The position numbers and the translations under genes were made by a program. The notes under the pieces are model-generated. The model worked only from the letters and a program-made list of their open reading frames with translations. It was not told the DNA's origin and searched no databases. Below are positions 16,902 to 25,614 of a stretch of 64,000 bases of DNA, one piece after another. The number at the start of each line of letters is the position of its first letter. The first letter of the stretch is position 1. Source of the DNA: Candidatus Hydrothermarchaeum profundi (GTDB lineage: Archaea; Hydrothermarchaeota; Hydrothermarchaeia; Hydrothermarchaeales; Hydrothermarchaeaceae); contig MTMF02000008.1 in assembly GCA_002011125.2 (NCBI GenBank), positions 71,019 through 135,018 of the forward strand, written 5' to 3'.

Positions 16902-17726
16902 ATGTCTAGGATACTAATAGCTCACAGTCCAGATTCAGACGATGCATTCATGTTTTATGCGCTGATAACAGGTAAAGTCGGATGCGAACAGCTGGAATTC
17001 GAGCAGATACTCGCGGATATTGAAACACTAAATCAAAAAGCATTAAAAGGCGAATATGAGGTAAGCGCAGTATCGATACATGCGTATCCTTACATAGCAG
17101 ATAAATATGTACTCATGAATAGTGGAGCAAGTATGGGGTATAACTACGGGCCAATTGTTGTCTCAAAAGAGCCTATGGAAAGTTTAAAAGGTAAAAAAGT
17201 AGCAGTTCCAGGAAAATTAACTTCCGCGTTTCTAGAATTAAAGCTATATGAAGAAGAATTTACTCCGATCTTTATAAACTTTGATAGGATTATAGACGCT
17301 GTGGATAATGAAAAGGTAGATGCGGGGCTCATAATTCATGAAGGTCAGTTAACGTATAGGAGTAAAAAACTCTACAAGGTTGTAGATCTAGGTGAGTGGT
17401 GGTACGAGGAAACTGGTTTACCTCTGCCTTTAGGGGGAAATGTAATCCGAAAGGATATAGGAAAAGAACTAATGGAGAAGATTGCCTTATGTGTAAAGAA
17501 AAGCATTTTGTATGCACAGTCTCATGAAGATGAGGCTTTAGAATATGCGATGAAATTCGGGAGAGGTCTCCGTAATCAAGAAGCAAAGAAGTTTGTAAGA
17601 ATGTATGTTAATGAGTTTACGGTTGATTACGGTGAGAAGGGCAGAGAGGCAGTGAGGCTTCTGTTGGAGAGGGGGTATGAAAGAGGTCTTATTCCTGTAA
17701 AAGTGGAACCGGAGTTTATTGGATAG
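16902..17726 (+). CDS. mqnD: 1,4-dihydroxy-6-naphthoate synthase
   Basis: 274 residues with the MqnD N-terminus (AHSPDSDDAFMFYAL), VSAVSIHAYPYIADKY, PGKLTSAFLELKLY and DAGLIIHEGQLTY, followed by GLPLPLGGNVIRKDI. It cleaves cyclic dehypoxanthine futalosine to 1,4-dihydroxy-6-naphthoate. It converges on the prenyltransferase gene. Family signature and pathway neighbours agree. Confidence 0.92.
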   Translation: MSRILIAHSPDSDDAFMFYALITGKVGCEQLEFEQILADIETLNQKALKGEYEVSAVSIHAYPYIADKYVLMNSGASMGYNYGPIVVSKEPMESLKGKKVAVPGKLTSAFLELKLYEEEFTPIFINFDRIIDAVDNEKVDAGLIIHEGQLTYRSKKLYKVVDLGEWWYEETGLPLPLGGNVIRKDIGKELMEKIALCVKKSILYAQSHEDEALEYAMKFGRGLRNQEAKKFVRMYVNEFTVDYGEKGREAVRLLLERGYERGLIPVKVEPEFIG

Positions 17727-17735
17727 TTTTCTGTT

Positions 17736-18587
17736 TTAAAGTAGAATATCCGCTCCTATGAATATCAAGAAACAGATTCCTACGACTGCATTAACATTGA
17801 AAAAAGCGATAGGGACTTTTTGCAGGTTAGTAGGGCTGATTATTAAATGTTCATAAACGAGGAGAATAGAAATAACTCCAATTCCTATCAGGAATATCGT
17901 TTGGAGATCTACAAAAAATCTCAATGAAATAAGGAAAAAAACGGTTAAGGCATGAAAAAGGGCGGATATTTTTAGTCCCTCTTTTATGCCAAACACCTTA
18001 GGTATCGATTTAAGTCCATATTGTTTATCGAACTCTAAGTCTTGGTAAGAGTAGATAACATCGAAGCCAGCCACCCAGAATGTAACAGCAAGACCTAATA
18101 ATATAGGGGCGAGGTCAAGTGAGGCCGTTACAGCTACCCAAGCGCCGACAGGCGCTATCCCAAGGGTCATGCCAAGCACTATATGTGAGAGGCATGTGTA
18201 TCTCTTGAGGTAAGGGTAAATCACGAAGAGGGCGACTGCGAAAGGATATAGTACAACACAGAGCCAATTGAGCATCAGAGCAGATATGAATAGCATAGTC
18301 AATGAGAATGCAATGTACATCTTAATTTCTTTCTCGCTGATTAATCCGGAAGGAAGTGCTCTGTTACGTGTCCTAGGGTTTTTTGCGTCAATTTCTCTAT
18401 CTATAAGTCTGTTTAACGACATAGCAGCGGTTCTTGCGCTTATCAAACCAATAGTTATCCAAAAAAGAACCCATACAGAGGGGATTCCTTTCGCTGCGAG
18501 TATCGCTCCAGAATATAGAAAAGGCATGCTGAAAACCGTATGCTCTATTTTTATATCCTTAAAAAATATTTCTAGCTTGCTGGGCAT
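17736..18587 (-). CDS. mqnP: UbiA-family prenyltransferase, probable menaquinone (MqnP) enzyme
   Basis: A polytopic membrane protein with about eight helices. It carries the first Asp-rich motif NRLIDREIDAKNPRT and the second motif YSYQDLEFDKQYG, both needed for Mg-diphosphate binding. It should attach an isoprenoid to 1,4-dihydroxy-6-naphthoate or its decarboxylated form. The ATG at 18587, preceded by GGTGGTAGG, gives the start MPSKLEIFF typical of the family; a longer upstream frame overlaps ubiD and is unlikely. It lies 17 bases after the UbiD-like gene. Confidence 0.88.
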   Translation of the reverse strand: MPSKLEIFFKDIKIEHTVFSMPFLYSGAILAAKGIPSVWVLFWITIGLISARTAAMSLNRLIDREIDAKNPRTRNRALPSGLISEKEIKMYIAFSLTMLFISALMLNWLCVVLYPFAVALFVIYPYLKRYTCLSHIVLGMTLGIAPVGAWVAVTASLDLAPILLGLAVTFWVAGFDVIYSYQDLEFDKQYGLKSIPKVFGIKEGLKISALFHALTVFFLISLRFFVDLQTIFLIGIGVISILLVYEHLIISPTNLQKVPIAFFNVNAVVGICFLIFIGADILL

Positions 18588-18604
18588 CCTACCACCAAAT
18601 AGGA

Positions 18605-20053
18605 TTAGATCCCATAGTCTTTCCACTTCTTATCTACTAGTTCCTTAATCTCGCTGGTCATCGTGATTACCTCTGGCCATTCTCTCTCAAATCCCTCTTC
18701 TTTCAGTTTTCTTGTTGCATCAATACCTATTTTAGAACCTAGGTTTGACAATGGAGTAGCATGGTCAAGACTGTCCATAGGAGTTCTCTCTATGATAGTA
18801 ATGTCTCTTGCTGGATCAATCCTTGTCGAAACTGCCCACAGGACTTCTGATAGGTTATGTATGTCAACATCGTGATCGACCACGACTATTACTTTCGTGA
18901 ACATCATCTGTCCCAATCCCCATAAAGCTAGCATCACTTTCTTGGCATGCCCCGGGTATCTTTTCTTTATAGATACTATGGCAAGATTATGAAACACACT
19001 CTCGATAGGGAGATTTATGTCAACGATTTCTGGGAACTGTGCTCGTAGGAGTGGCAGAAATATTCTTTCTACAGCCTTACCTAGGTAAGCATCTTCCATA
19101 GGGGGAACCCCTACAATCGTAGTTGGATAAACAGGATTTTCTTTATGGGTTATGCAGGTTATATGAAAAACCGGATAAAGATCTGCCAGAGAATAGTAGC
19201 CTGTATGGTCACCGAAAGGGCCTTCAGTTCTCCTTTCTTCAGGATCCACATACCCCTCAAGCACTATCTCCGCATTTGCTGGCACTTCAAGACCTATTGT
19301 TTTGCATTTAACTAGCTCAACGGGTTTCTTTCGTATGAAACCTGCGAAGACTAGTTCGTCAAAACCTTCAGGTAGAGGTGCAACTGCTGAGAATATAGTA
19401 GCAGGGTCCCCTCCTAACGCTACGGCTACCTCAAGTCGCTCATTGCTTTTTTCGGCAGTATTAAAATGTTTAGCTCCGTGTTTGTGTATCTGCCAATGCA
19501 TGCCTGTTGTTCTACTATCATAGACTTGCATTCGGTACATACCTACATTTCTTTCTCCTGTATCAGGGTCTTTAGTGAAAACTAAGGGAAGGGTGATATA
19601 CCTGCCCCCATCTTTTGGCCAGCATTTTATAATCGGAAACTCGTTGAGATCAGCTTCTTCTCCTATTTTCACGACTTGTTGGCATGGGGCTTTTTTAACT
19701 ATTTTTGGAGGATAAGAGAGTAATTCCTTCACTTTCGATATCCCTTTCATCTTTTCTATAAGTCCTGAGGGGACCTTTGGTCTCAGTAACTCAGACATTC
19801 TTATTCCAATTCCTTCAAGGTTATCTGTCTCTAAAGCTAACTTCATCCTTTCCATGGTACCAAAGAGATTGCCTACTACAGGTATATCACAGTCTTTGAC
19901 GTTCTCAAATAGAATGGCAGGTCCCTTTTGTTTCACAGTTCTGTCAAGTATCTCGGTTATTTCTAGGTCTCTGTCAACTTCAGTGTGAACTCTCTTAAGT
20001 TCTCCCTTCTCCTCAAGTACTTCAATAAAATTCTGAAGGTCCAAGTAAACCAT
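18605..20053 (-). CDS. ubiD: UbiD-family decarboxylase, probable menaquinone pathway (MqnL-like)
   Basis: 482 residues of the prenylated-FMN-dependent UbiD family. It contains the family landmarks GMYRMQVYD, MHWQIHKHGAKH, EGPFGDHTGYYS (with the catalytic Glu/Arg region) and the C-terminal IGIDATRK. In the futalosine route a UbiD-like enzyme removes the ring carboxylate. It is transcribed with the prenyltransferase. The prFMN-making UbiX partner is not in this window. Confidence 0.88.
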   Translation of the reverse strand: MVYLDLQNFIEVLEEKGELKRVHTEVDRDLEITEILDRTVKQKGPAILFENVKDCDIPVVGNLFGTMERMKLALETDNLEGIGIRMSELLRPKVPSGLIEKMKGISKVKELLSYPPKIVKKAPCQQVVKIGEEADLNEFPIIKCWPKDGGRYITLPLVFTKDPDTGERNVGMYRMQVYDSRTTGMHWQIHKHGAKHFNTAEKSNERLEVAVALGGDPATIFSAVAPLPEGFDELVFAGFIRKKPVELVKCKTIGLEVPANAEIVLEGYVDPEERRTEGPFGDHTGYYSLADLYPVFHITCITHKENPVYPTTIVGVPPMEDAYLGKAVERIFLPLLRAQFPEIVDINLPIESVFHNLAIVSIKKRYPGHAKKVMLALWGLGQMMFTKVIVVVDHDVDIHNLSEVLWAVSTRIDPARDITIIERTPMDSLDHATPLSNLGSKIGIDATRKLKEEGFEREWPEVITMTSEIKELVDKKWKDYGI

Positions 20054-20147
20054 TAGAACTCCATTTTATAATAGGGTATTATTAAAATTTCCCAATCACT
20101 AATCGATTTAATACAATACTTATCTATGAAAATTTTAAATATAGCTC

Positions 20148-20570
20148 ATGAAAGGGATTCAAATTGCGGCTAAAGTAACTGCTGGAATAAGTGCATTACT
20201 TGCAGTGACTATGACTTTGTATGTGGTATTGACGCCTGATTTTTATGTAACATACTCCGAAATAGTTGTAGAAACCTTGAATGGAGATTTAGATCGGGTT
20301 AGTAAAATTGGTACTTCTTCCTATCTTCAGGTAAATGGCTTATATGGGCTTATACCCCTTGCTATACCCATTATGCTTTCACTCTTTGGTTATTGGACGT
20401 TATTCTGGGTAACTAAATCCAGGTTGATTATAATCTGGACGATCGCGATTCTGCTACTTCTTTTTTCATTTTTGTTTATATTTTCGATAGGACTAGGCTA
20501 TGTTCCATCAGGTATTGCTATGATATTAGCAGCGATTTTTGAAACTTTTCATTTTTGTAAAGCAAGATAA
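20148..20570 (+). CDS. Small membrane protein, unknown
   Basis: 140 residues with an N-terminal hydrophobic helix (about 5-27), an extracytoplasmic-looking loop of about 40 residues, and three further helices (about 62-80, 88-108, 112-135). No motif suggests a function. It lies divergently from ubiD in the menaquinone region. Confidence 0.6.
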   Translation: MKGIQIAAKVTAGISALLAVTMTLYVVLTPDFYVTYSEIVVETLNGDLDRVSKIGTSSYLQVNGLYGLIPLAIPIMLSLFGYWTLFWVTKSRLIIIWTIAILLLLFSFLFIFSIGLGYVPSGIAMILAAIFETFHFCKAR

Positions 20571-20605
20571 AATGCTGTTTCTTTTTATAAAATAGATAAC
20601 ACTAC

Positions 20606-20716
20606 CTACTCTTTTTTCTTGTCTTCTTTATGGTGATATTTTAAAAAGTCTTGTAGTGAACAGAGGAGTCCGCATTTATCTGGATTTTTATCGTAATAGG
20701 GTTTTGCTTGCATCAT
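20606..20716 (-). CDS. 36-residue small protein
   Basis: A 36-codon frame starting with two ATGs in the gap before ubiE. It has one CGLLC pair and a charged C-terminus (HHKEDKKKE). The CxxxC could bind metal. Ribosome site is weak. Probable but unproven. Confidence 0.4.
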   Translation of the reverse strand: MMQAKPYYDKNPDKCGLLCSLQDFLKYHHKEDKKKE

Positions 20717-20788
20717 ATTACTAATTTAGAAAATTCACTATTAAAGGGATAACGGTAAAGTTATAAGTTATCTCTTCAATTTATTGGC

Positions 20789-21493
20789 ATGGAAGATAAA
20801 GCCGAATCCATCAGAAATATGTTCTCTTCTATTGCTCATCGTTATGACCTCCTGAATACTCTACTAAGCCTAAACCGAGATAAGTATTGGAGAAAATTTA
20901 CAGCTTCAAAAGCAGGTTTGAAGAAAGGAGGTTCTGCTATAGATTTTGCCACAGGAACAGGGGAGCTGGCAATTGAGCTTGCTAAGATAGTGGGAGAGGA
21001 AGGCAGAGTTGTTGGAGTGGATTTTAGCCAAAAGATGTTAGATATAGCAAAAATAAAGGTTGAGAAATCTGGATTAGAGAGAATTATAGAATTTTCTCAT
21101 CAAAGAGCTGAAAGTGTGCCATTCCCTGAGAATACCTTTGATTGTGCAACGATAGGATTTGCCTTGAGAAATGTAACTGATATCCCTACGGTATTAAAGG
21201 AAATGACCCGCGTGGTAAAAGTTGGAGGACGTGTTGTATTATTAGAATTCACGCAGCCTAGGAACCCTGTTGTGAGAAGGCTCTATTTTTTTTACTCCTT
21301 TAACATACTGCCTATGATTGGGGGCATAATTTCCGGCAGAAAAGACGCATATGAATACTTGCCTGAATCAATTCTAAAATTTCCTTCACCTGAAAAGCTT
21401 AGAGATATAATGATAGACGTAGGATTAAAAAATATCAAAATTTACATTCTTACGGGGGGTATAGTGGCAGTTCATGTGGGTGTTAAAGCTTAG
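20789..21493 (+). CDS. ubiE: Demethylmenaquinone (UbiE/MenG) methyltransferase
   Basis: 234 residues with the UbiE N-terminal signature (YDLLNTLLSLNRDKYWRK), SAM motif I AIDFATGTGELAIELA, and the C-terminal family segment EFTQPRNPVVRRLYFFY followed by DAYEYLPESI. It C-methylates demethylmenaquinone as the last step of menaquinone synthesis. Its location beside mqn genes supports this over ubiquinone, which archaea do not make. Confidence 0.93.
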   Translation: MEDKAESIRNMFSSIAHRYDLLNTLLSLNRDKYWRKFTASKAGLKKGGSAIDFATGTGELAIELAKIVGEEGRVVGVDFSQKMLDIAKIKVEKSGLERIIEFSHQRAESVPFPENTFDCATIGFALRNVTDIPTVLKEMTRVVKVGGRVVLLEFTQPRNPVVRRLYFFYSFNILPMIGGIISGRKDAYEYLPESILKFPSPEKLRDIMIDVGLKNIKIYILTGGIVAVHVGVKA

Positions 21494-21550
21494 ACTCGAC
21501 TAAAAACGTCATATAGAAACGCTTATTTAAGCGAGCTTCAATATAATCTC

Positions 21551-21754
21551 TTGGATAAAATTGATAAAAAAGTGGAGGTTGGACTTATTAAACCAATAGA
21601 ACTAATTCTGCATGTTTTAGCTGGATTGGCTATTCTTGGAGGGATATTCCGCGCTACTACCACTACAGACCCGCAACTGAGTTCTCTCTTGATGAGCCAG
21701 TATTTGCTTTGGGCTATCTTATTTGAGATAATAGCATTTAACACGAAAGAATAA
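21551..21754 (+). CDS. 67-residue two-helix membrane protein
   Basis: Starts with TTG at 21551. A charged N-terminus (DKIDKKVEVG) is followed by two hydrophobic segments (about 16-34 and 45-62). It lies 20 bases before pepQ. The family is not recognised. Confidence 0.55.
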   Translation: MDKIDKKVEVGLIKPIELILHVLAGLAILGGIFRATTTTDPQLSSLLMSQYLLWAILFEIIAFNTKE

Positions 21755-21774
21755 AAAAATAAAGCAGGTATATC

Positions 21775-22758
21775 ATGCGGTTGCAAAGAGCCCTAAAAAT
21801 CTTGGAAGAGAAGGAACTCCAATGCGGAATAGTACTTAAGCCTGAAAACATCTATTATCTAACAGGTTTTTTCCCCTCTTCACGAGCTGTGCTTATTTTA
21901 AAATCAGATCCTGTGCTTCTAATTTCGAAGATGGATTCAACAAGGGCCGAAGAGATAAATATTGAATATCATATCGTTGAAAAATTTGAGAAAGAATTAA
22001 AGGAGCTTCGGTGTGAGGAAATTGCTGTGGAAAAAAACTACATAACCCTTAGCTTCTTTGAAAAATATCTTAATAATAAAATTGTAGAGAACTTGGAGTT
22101 AGAGGAAATGCGATCTATTAAGGATAAAGCAGAGATAAGAGAAATAATGAAAGCGATAAAGATAGCCGAGAAGGCATTAGAGGGATTAAGTTTAGAAGGC
22201 AGGACAGAAAGGGAGGTTTCAGCAGTTTTAGGGCAGCGCATAAATCTTAAAGCAGATTTGGCGTTCAAGCCTATCGTCGCAAGCGGCAGAAATTCTTCTA
22301 GACCTCATCATAACTCATCAGATAAAAAGATTAGGAGAGGGGAAACGGTAATCGTAGACCTCGGAGCGCGTGTTAACTACTATAACTGTGACTTAACACG
22401 AACTTATCTTACTGGCGAGAAAAAAGAATACCTAGACGTATACGAAGCGGTTCTTGAAGCTCAAAAGGCTGCTATCGCAGAGTGCTATTCTGGAAATGAA
22501 ATTAGGAGGCCTGATGAAGTAGCGAGGTCGGTCTTACGAGAATATGATTTGGCAGAATCTTTTCTCCATTCTACCGGTCATGGAGTCGGTCTAGAGGTCC
22601 ATGAAATGCCTGTGGTAAATGGCGAGTCTAAAGGAGCATTTAAGAGTGGGATGGTGGTTACCATTGAGCCGGGGGTTTATAAAGAGTTTGGAGTTAGAAT
22701 TGAAGATATGGTTTTAATTGGTGAAAAACCAAAACTTTTGACAACTATAAAAAAATAA
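21775..22758 (+). CDS. pepQ: Xaa-Pro dipeptidase (M24 metallopeptidase)
   Basis: 327 residues: a short creatinase-like N-domain (to about 105) and a pita-bread catalytic domain with the metal ligands VDLGARVNYYNCDLTRTY (both Asp), HSTGHGVGLEVHE (His), TIEPGVY (Glu) and GVRIEDM (Glu). It cleaves Xaa-Pro dipeptides in the cytoplasm. The protein is somewhat shorter than bacterial PepQ but like archaeal prolidases. It ends 4 bases before larC. Confidence 0.9.
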   Translation: MRLQRALKILEEKELQCGIVLKPENIYYLTGFFPSSRAVLILKSDPVLLISKMDSTRAEEINIEYHIVEKFEKELKELRCEEIAVEKNYITLSFFEKYLNNKIVENLELEEMRSIKDKAEIREIMKAIKIAEKALEGLSLEGRTEREVSAVLGQRINLKADLAFKPIVASGRNSSRPHHNSSDKKIRRGETVIVDLGARVNYYNCDLTRTYLTGEKKEYLDVYEAVLEAQKAAIAECYSGNEIRRPDEVARSVLREYDLAESFLHSTGHGVGLEVHEMPVVNGESKGAFKSGMVVTIEPGVYKEFGVRIEDMVLIGEKPKLLTTIKK

Positions 22759-22762
22759 GTGG

Positions 22763-23962
22763 ATGAACATGTGTATATTTTTTATAGACCCTTCATTTTC
22801 TGGTATTAGTGGAGATATGCTCCTTGGTGCTCTAATCGATTTAGGGGGAGATCTTAAAAAATTCCAAGCGATTATAGAAGCGGTAAAAAAGGAGGAAGGA
22901 GCGAAGTTTTCTGTAAAAGTGAACAAAGTTAGAAAGAAGGGAATAACCGCTACCGATGTAAGCGTGGAATCTAGGGCGAGGTGTGATGATCTAGTTAGCG
23001 CAATAAAGGCTCTTCCGCTAGTAGAAGCTGAAAAGAATTTTAGTCTACAAGTCGCTAAGACTCTCATAGACGCCGAATCTAAGGTCCATGGAGTCTCTGG
23101 TAGGGAAATTCGCCTACATGAACTCGGTAGCATTGATACACTGGTCGATATTGTGGGTACATCGGTACTGGCAAACAGCGTGGGGATGTTATCCTCTGAT
23201 GTAGAGGTATACTCCTCGCATGTTCTTGTCGGCAAAGGTAAAGTTGTTACTGAGGAAGGATTAATGCCGGTTCCGCCTCCTGCAGTACTTGAGATTCTTA
23301 GAGAATATTCTATACCCTTCCGTCTTTCTACTACCGAGGGAGAACTAGCTACCCCTACAGGTGTTTCACTATTATCTCACCTAGCTACAAGCTTTGAAAA
23401 TATTCCAATTATTAGACCGGAAGTAATAGGAATTGGTGCTGGAAAAGCTAATTTGGATTTCCCGAATATTCTTAGGATAGTTAAAGGTTCAAAATTCGAA
23501 AAACTTCGAAAAGAGGAGATAAGGGTTCTAGAAACAAGTTTAGATGATGTTACGGGTGAAGTACTAGGCTATACTATCGGAAAACTCTATGACTCCGGGG
23601 CATTGGATGTTCAAGCCATACCTACTGTTACAAAGAAGAACAGACCCGGGTACATATTGAAGGTAATTTGCAAACCTGAAAATGAAGTTAATCTAGCTGA
23701 GCTGGTGATGAAGGAAACTGGTAGTTTAGGGGTAAGAACCGGCTGCGCTCAAATGAGGTTCATTTTAGATAGAGAAATAAAAACGGTTAAGGTTAAAATC
23801 TCAAACGATGTGGGTGAGGCGAGGGTGAAGATCTCTCGAAACCGTTATGGCGAAGTTGTGAACATCAAGCCAGAATATGAGGATGTAAGGAAAATAGCAG
23901 AGAAAACAAAGATGCCTTTAAAAGACATCATAAAAGCTATTGAAAGAGAAGTTAATCTCTGA
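22763..23962 (+). CDS. larC: LarC-like nickel insertion protein
   Basis: 399 residues of the DUF111/LarC family. It has the N-terminal FFIDPSFSGISGDMLLGALIDLG, HELGSIDTLVDIVG, and the central LETSLDDVTGEVLGY. In bacteria LarC inserts Ni into the pincer cofactor of lactate racemase, using CTP. Some bacterial larC genes are split by a programmed frameshift, while here it is one frame. It converges on larB with an 11-base overlap. No larE or larA is in the window, so a second locus would be needed. Confidence 0.9.
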   Translation: MNMCIFFIDPSFSGISGDMLLGALIDLGGDLKKFQAIIEAVKKEEGAKFSVKVNKVRKKGITATDVSVESRARCDDLVSAIKALPLVEAEKNFSLQVAKTLIDAESKVHGVSGREIRLHELGSIDTLVDIVGTSVLANSVGMLSSDVEVYSSHVLVGKGKVVTEEGLMPVPPPAVLEILREYSIPFRLSTTEGELATPTGVSLLSHLATSFENIPIIRPEVIGIGAGKANLDFPNILRIVKGSKFEKLRKEEIRVLETSLDDVTGEVLGYTIGKLYDSGALDVQAIPTVTKKNRPGYILKVICKPENEVNLAELVMKETGSLGVRTGCAQMRFILDREIKTVKVKISNDVGEARVKISRNRYGEVVNIKPEYEDVRKIAEKTKMPLKDIIKAIEREVNL

Positions 23963-24731
23963 ATTTTGCAGCCCTATTAGCTATTAGCGAGGCCGCAATA
24001 CCTGCTCCAAACCCATTATCTATGTTTACGGCAACTAATCCTGGAGAGCAACTTTGAAGTATAGAAAAGAGGGCAGATTTGCCTTTTCCGCCGATACCAT
24101 ACCCTGTAGAAGTAGGCAGACCGATAACTGGAATATCCACGAGGCCAGCGACAACTGAGGGTAGCGCTCCTTCCATGCCCGCGGCTACTATTACTACGTC
24201 TACGTCGTTTTTTATGATATCTTCAATAGCAGGTATAAGCCTATGAAGACCCGCTACCCCCACATCATAGTGCACATACACCTCACATCCCATTTCTTGA
24301 GAAATAACCCGTGCTTCTTCGGCTCTTTTAATATCGCTAGTACCTGCGCACAATATAGCGACTTTTCCTCCAGTTTTAGTGACTTGGAATTCTTTCTTTT
24401 TTATTATGAGTATTCCGGCTTTATCAAAAGATTCGACATGCAATCCTTTTATGTTCCTTTTTAATGATTTAGCTCTTTCAGAGTTTAGTCTAGTTACAAT
24501 ACATCTACCTTTCTCATTAACCAGCTCTCTTACTATCTCCAATATCTCGTCATCAGATTTTCCCTCGCCGAATACCACTTCTGGAGCGCCGGTTCTATAA
24601 TCTCTATGGACATCTATTATCCCTATACTGCCAATTGTTTTCATGCTAAAAAGCTTTATTTCTTTCTCTGCTTCATCTACGGATAACTTCCCATTCTTGA
24701 AATCTTCTAGGACCTTTTTTAGAGTTCCCAT
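23952..24731 (-). CDS. larB: LarB-like carboxylase of Ni-pincer cofactor synthesis
   Basis: 259 residues with an N-terminal helical region and a PurE-like C-domain (ILCAGTSDIKRAEEARVIS, VVAAGMEGALPSVVAGLV, IGLPTSTGYG). LarB carboxylates nicotinic acid adenine dinucleotide to start pincer cofactor synthesis. The pairing with larC supports this over AIR carboxylase, which lacks the N-terminal extension. A TATA-like ATTTAAATAC about 25 bases upstream suggests a leaderless transcript. Confidence 0.88.
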   Translation of the reverse strand: MGTLKKVLEDFKNGKLSVDEAEKEIKLFSMKTIGSIGIIDVHRDYRTGAPEVVFGEGKSDDEILEIVRELVNEKGRCIVTRLNSERAKSLKRNIKGLHVESFDKAGILIIKKKEFQVTKTGGKVAILCAGTSDIKRAEEARVISQEMGCEVYVHYDVGVAGLHRLIPAIEDIIKNDVDVVIVAAGMEGALPSVVAGLVDIPVIGLPTSTGYGIGGKGKSALFSILQSCSPGLVAVNIDNGFGAGIAASLIANRAAKFRD

Positions 24732-24772
24732 ATTGATACAATACCCCTATTTGTATTTAAATCTTAAAAAAG

Positions 24773-24853
24773 GTGGGAAGGAAAGTAAAATCAGCGATCC
24801 CCCTTTGAAGGTATGAGGAAGGAGAGGAGTTAAAGCCAATTTTCCCTTCCCAC
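24773..24853. other. Long hairpin, possible structured RNA or terminator
   Basis: A perfect 9-bp stem (GTGGGAAGG with CCTTCCCAC) encloses about 63 bases between the ferritin-like gene (ending 24899) and the larB promoter. On the minus strand the 3' arm runs into T6, as expected of a transcription end for the ferritin-like gene. On the plus strand a T6 run follows 11 bases later. It could be a terminator, a small RNA or a 3' UTR element. Confidence 0.35.
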
Positions 24854-24898
24854 AGTTATGTTTTTTAATGCAAACCCATATAAAAAACTTTGTTTAAA

Positions 24899-25324
24899 CT
24901 ATCTACCTAGGGCTGTCTTGAGATCCATGGCGTGCTCCTGTTCCATGGCTAGTATTTCTCTCAGTTTTTGGGCTAAAGCCAATTCTTTCAACTCTTCTGC
25001 TTGCCCGATTCTTTCTTTGTATCGCCTAATCGCGTCTTCTTCTCCTTCAAGGTCTTGCTCTAGCATTTCTACATTGTCTTTAGAACTCTTGGCTGGATAC
25101 ACTTCAGTTGCTGGAAAGCCTCCTAGGTAGTCTATCTGCTCCGCTAATATTAAGGCGTGTTGGAGTTCTTCTTGAGCATGAATTTTTATTTCCTTTATAA
25201 TATCTCCATACTGGGCACCTGTAAGAACCCCGCTATGCTGTATATATTGTACCATTGCTGTATATTCCCAGGATAGGTCCTTATTTAACAAATCTATTAG
25301 TTCTTCTTTCGTTATGGTCATCAT
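24899..25324 (-). CDS. Ferritin-like (bacterioferritin/rubrerythrin-type) protein
   Basis: 141 residues, a four-helix bundle with di-iron ligand motifs: Glu in LSWEYTAMVQYIQHSG, the pair EELQH (Glu and His), then EGEEDAIRRYKE and AMEQEHAMDLK. This matches ferritin-like proteins used for iron storage or peroxide removal. The GGAGGTAGAATGATG context gives two adjacent ATG choices. It is divergent from the candidate RiPP operon. Confidence 0.82.
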   Translation of the reverse strand: MMTITKEELIDLLNKDLSWEYTAMVQYIQHSGVLTGAQYGDIIKEIKIHAQEELQHALILAEQIDYLGGFPATEVYPAKSSKDNVEMLEQDLEGEEDAIRRYKERIGQAEELKELALAQKLREILAMEQEHAMDLKTALGR

Positions 25325-25404
25325 TCTACCTCCTAAATAATTTAATGATGGGAATAATTTAAATACGTTTATGCATGCTATTAAAATGGGGAGGTGAAAA
25401 CAGG

Positions 25405-25473
25405 ATGGAAATCAAAAAAATCGAAAAAGAGAACAGATATTCAACTTGTAAATGTCATAAGAGTTGTATGTAA
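25405..25473 (+). CDS. 22-residue Cys-rich peptide, candidate RiPP precursor
   Basis: An ATG with a strong GGAGGTG ribosome site upstream opens a 22-codon frame. The N-terminal 12 residues are charged (EIKKIEKEN), like a leader. The C-terminal part reads STCKCHKSCM with three Cys, the usual target of thioether-forming or epimerising radical SAM enzymes. It stops directly before the next gene's ATG (TAAATG), and a radical SAM/SPASM enzyme with an RRE-like domain follows. The precursor role is inferred from composition and position. Confidence 0.6.
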   Translation: MEIKKIEKENRYSTCKCHKSCM

Positions 25474-25614
25474 ATGAATATAGATGAAGAGCTTAGAAAA
25501 CGTATATGCAAAAAATGCGATTTCTATAAAGAGGGTGAGCGGTTAGAGTGTGGTGCATACAAAATAAGTAAGAAGCTTGTTGAAAATGGTAAAATTTCGT
25601 TGGAAGATCTTTAA
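25474..25614 (+). CDS. 46-residue Cys-containing small protein of the radical SAM operon
   Basis: Starts immediately after the stop of the 22-residue peptide and overlaps the next ATG by one base (TAATG), so translation of the three genes is coupled. It has ICKKCDFYKEGERLECGAY, with three Cys resembling half a zinc or Fe-S site, then a helical tail. It could be a second substrate, a leader-binding partner or a metal carrier. No family is recognised. Confidence 0.55.
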   Translation: MNIDEELRKRICKKCDFYKEGERLECGAYKISKKLVENGKISLEDL

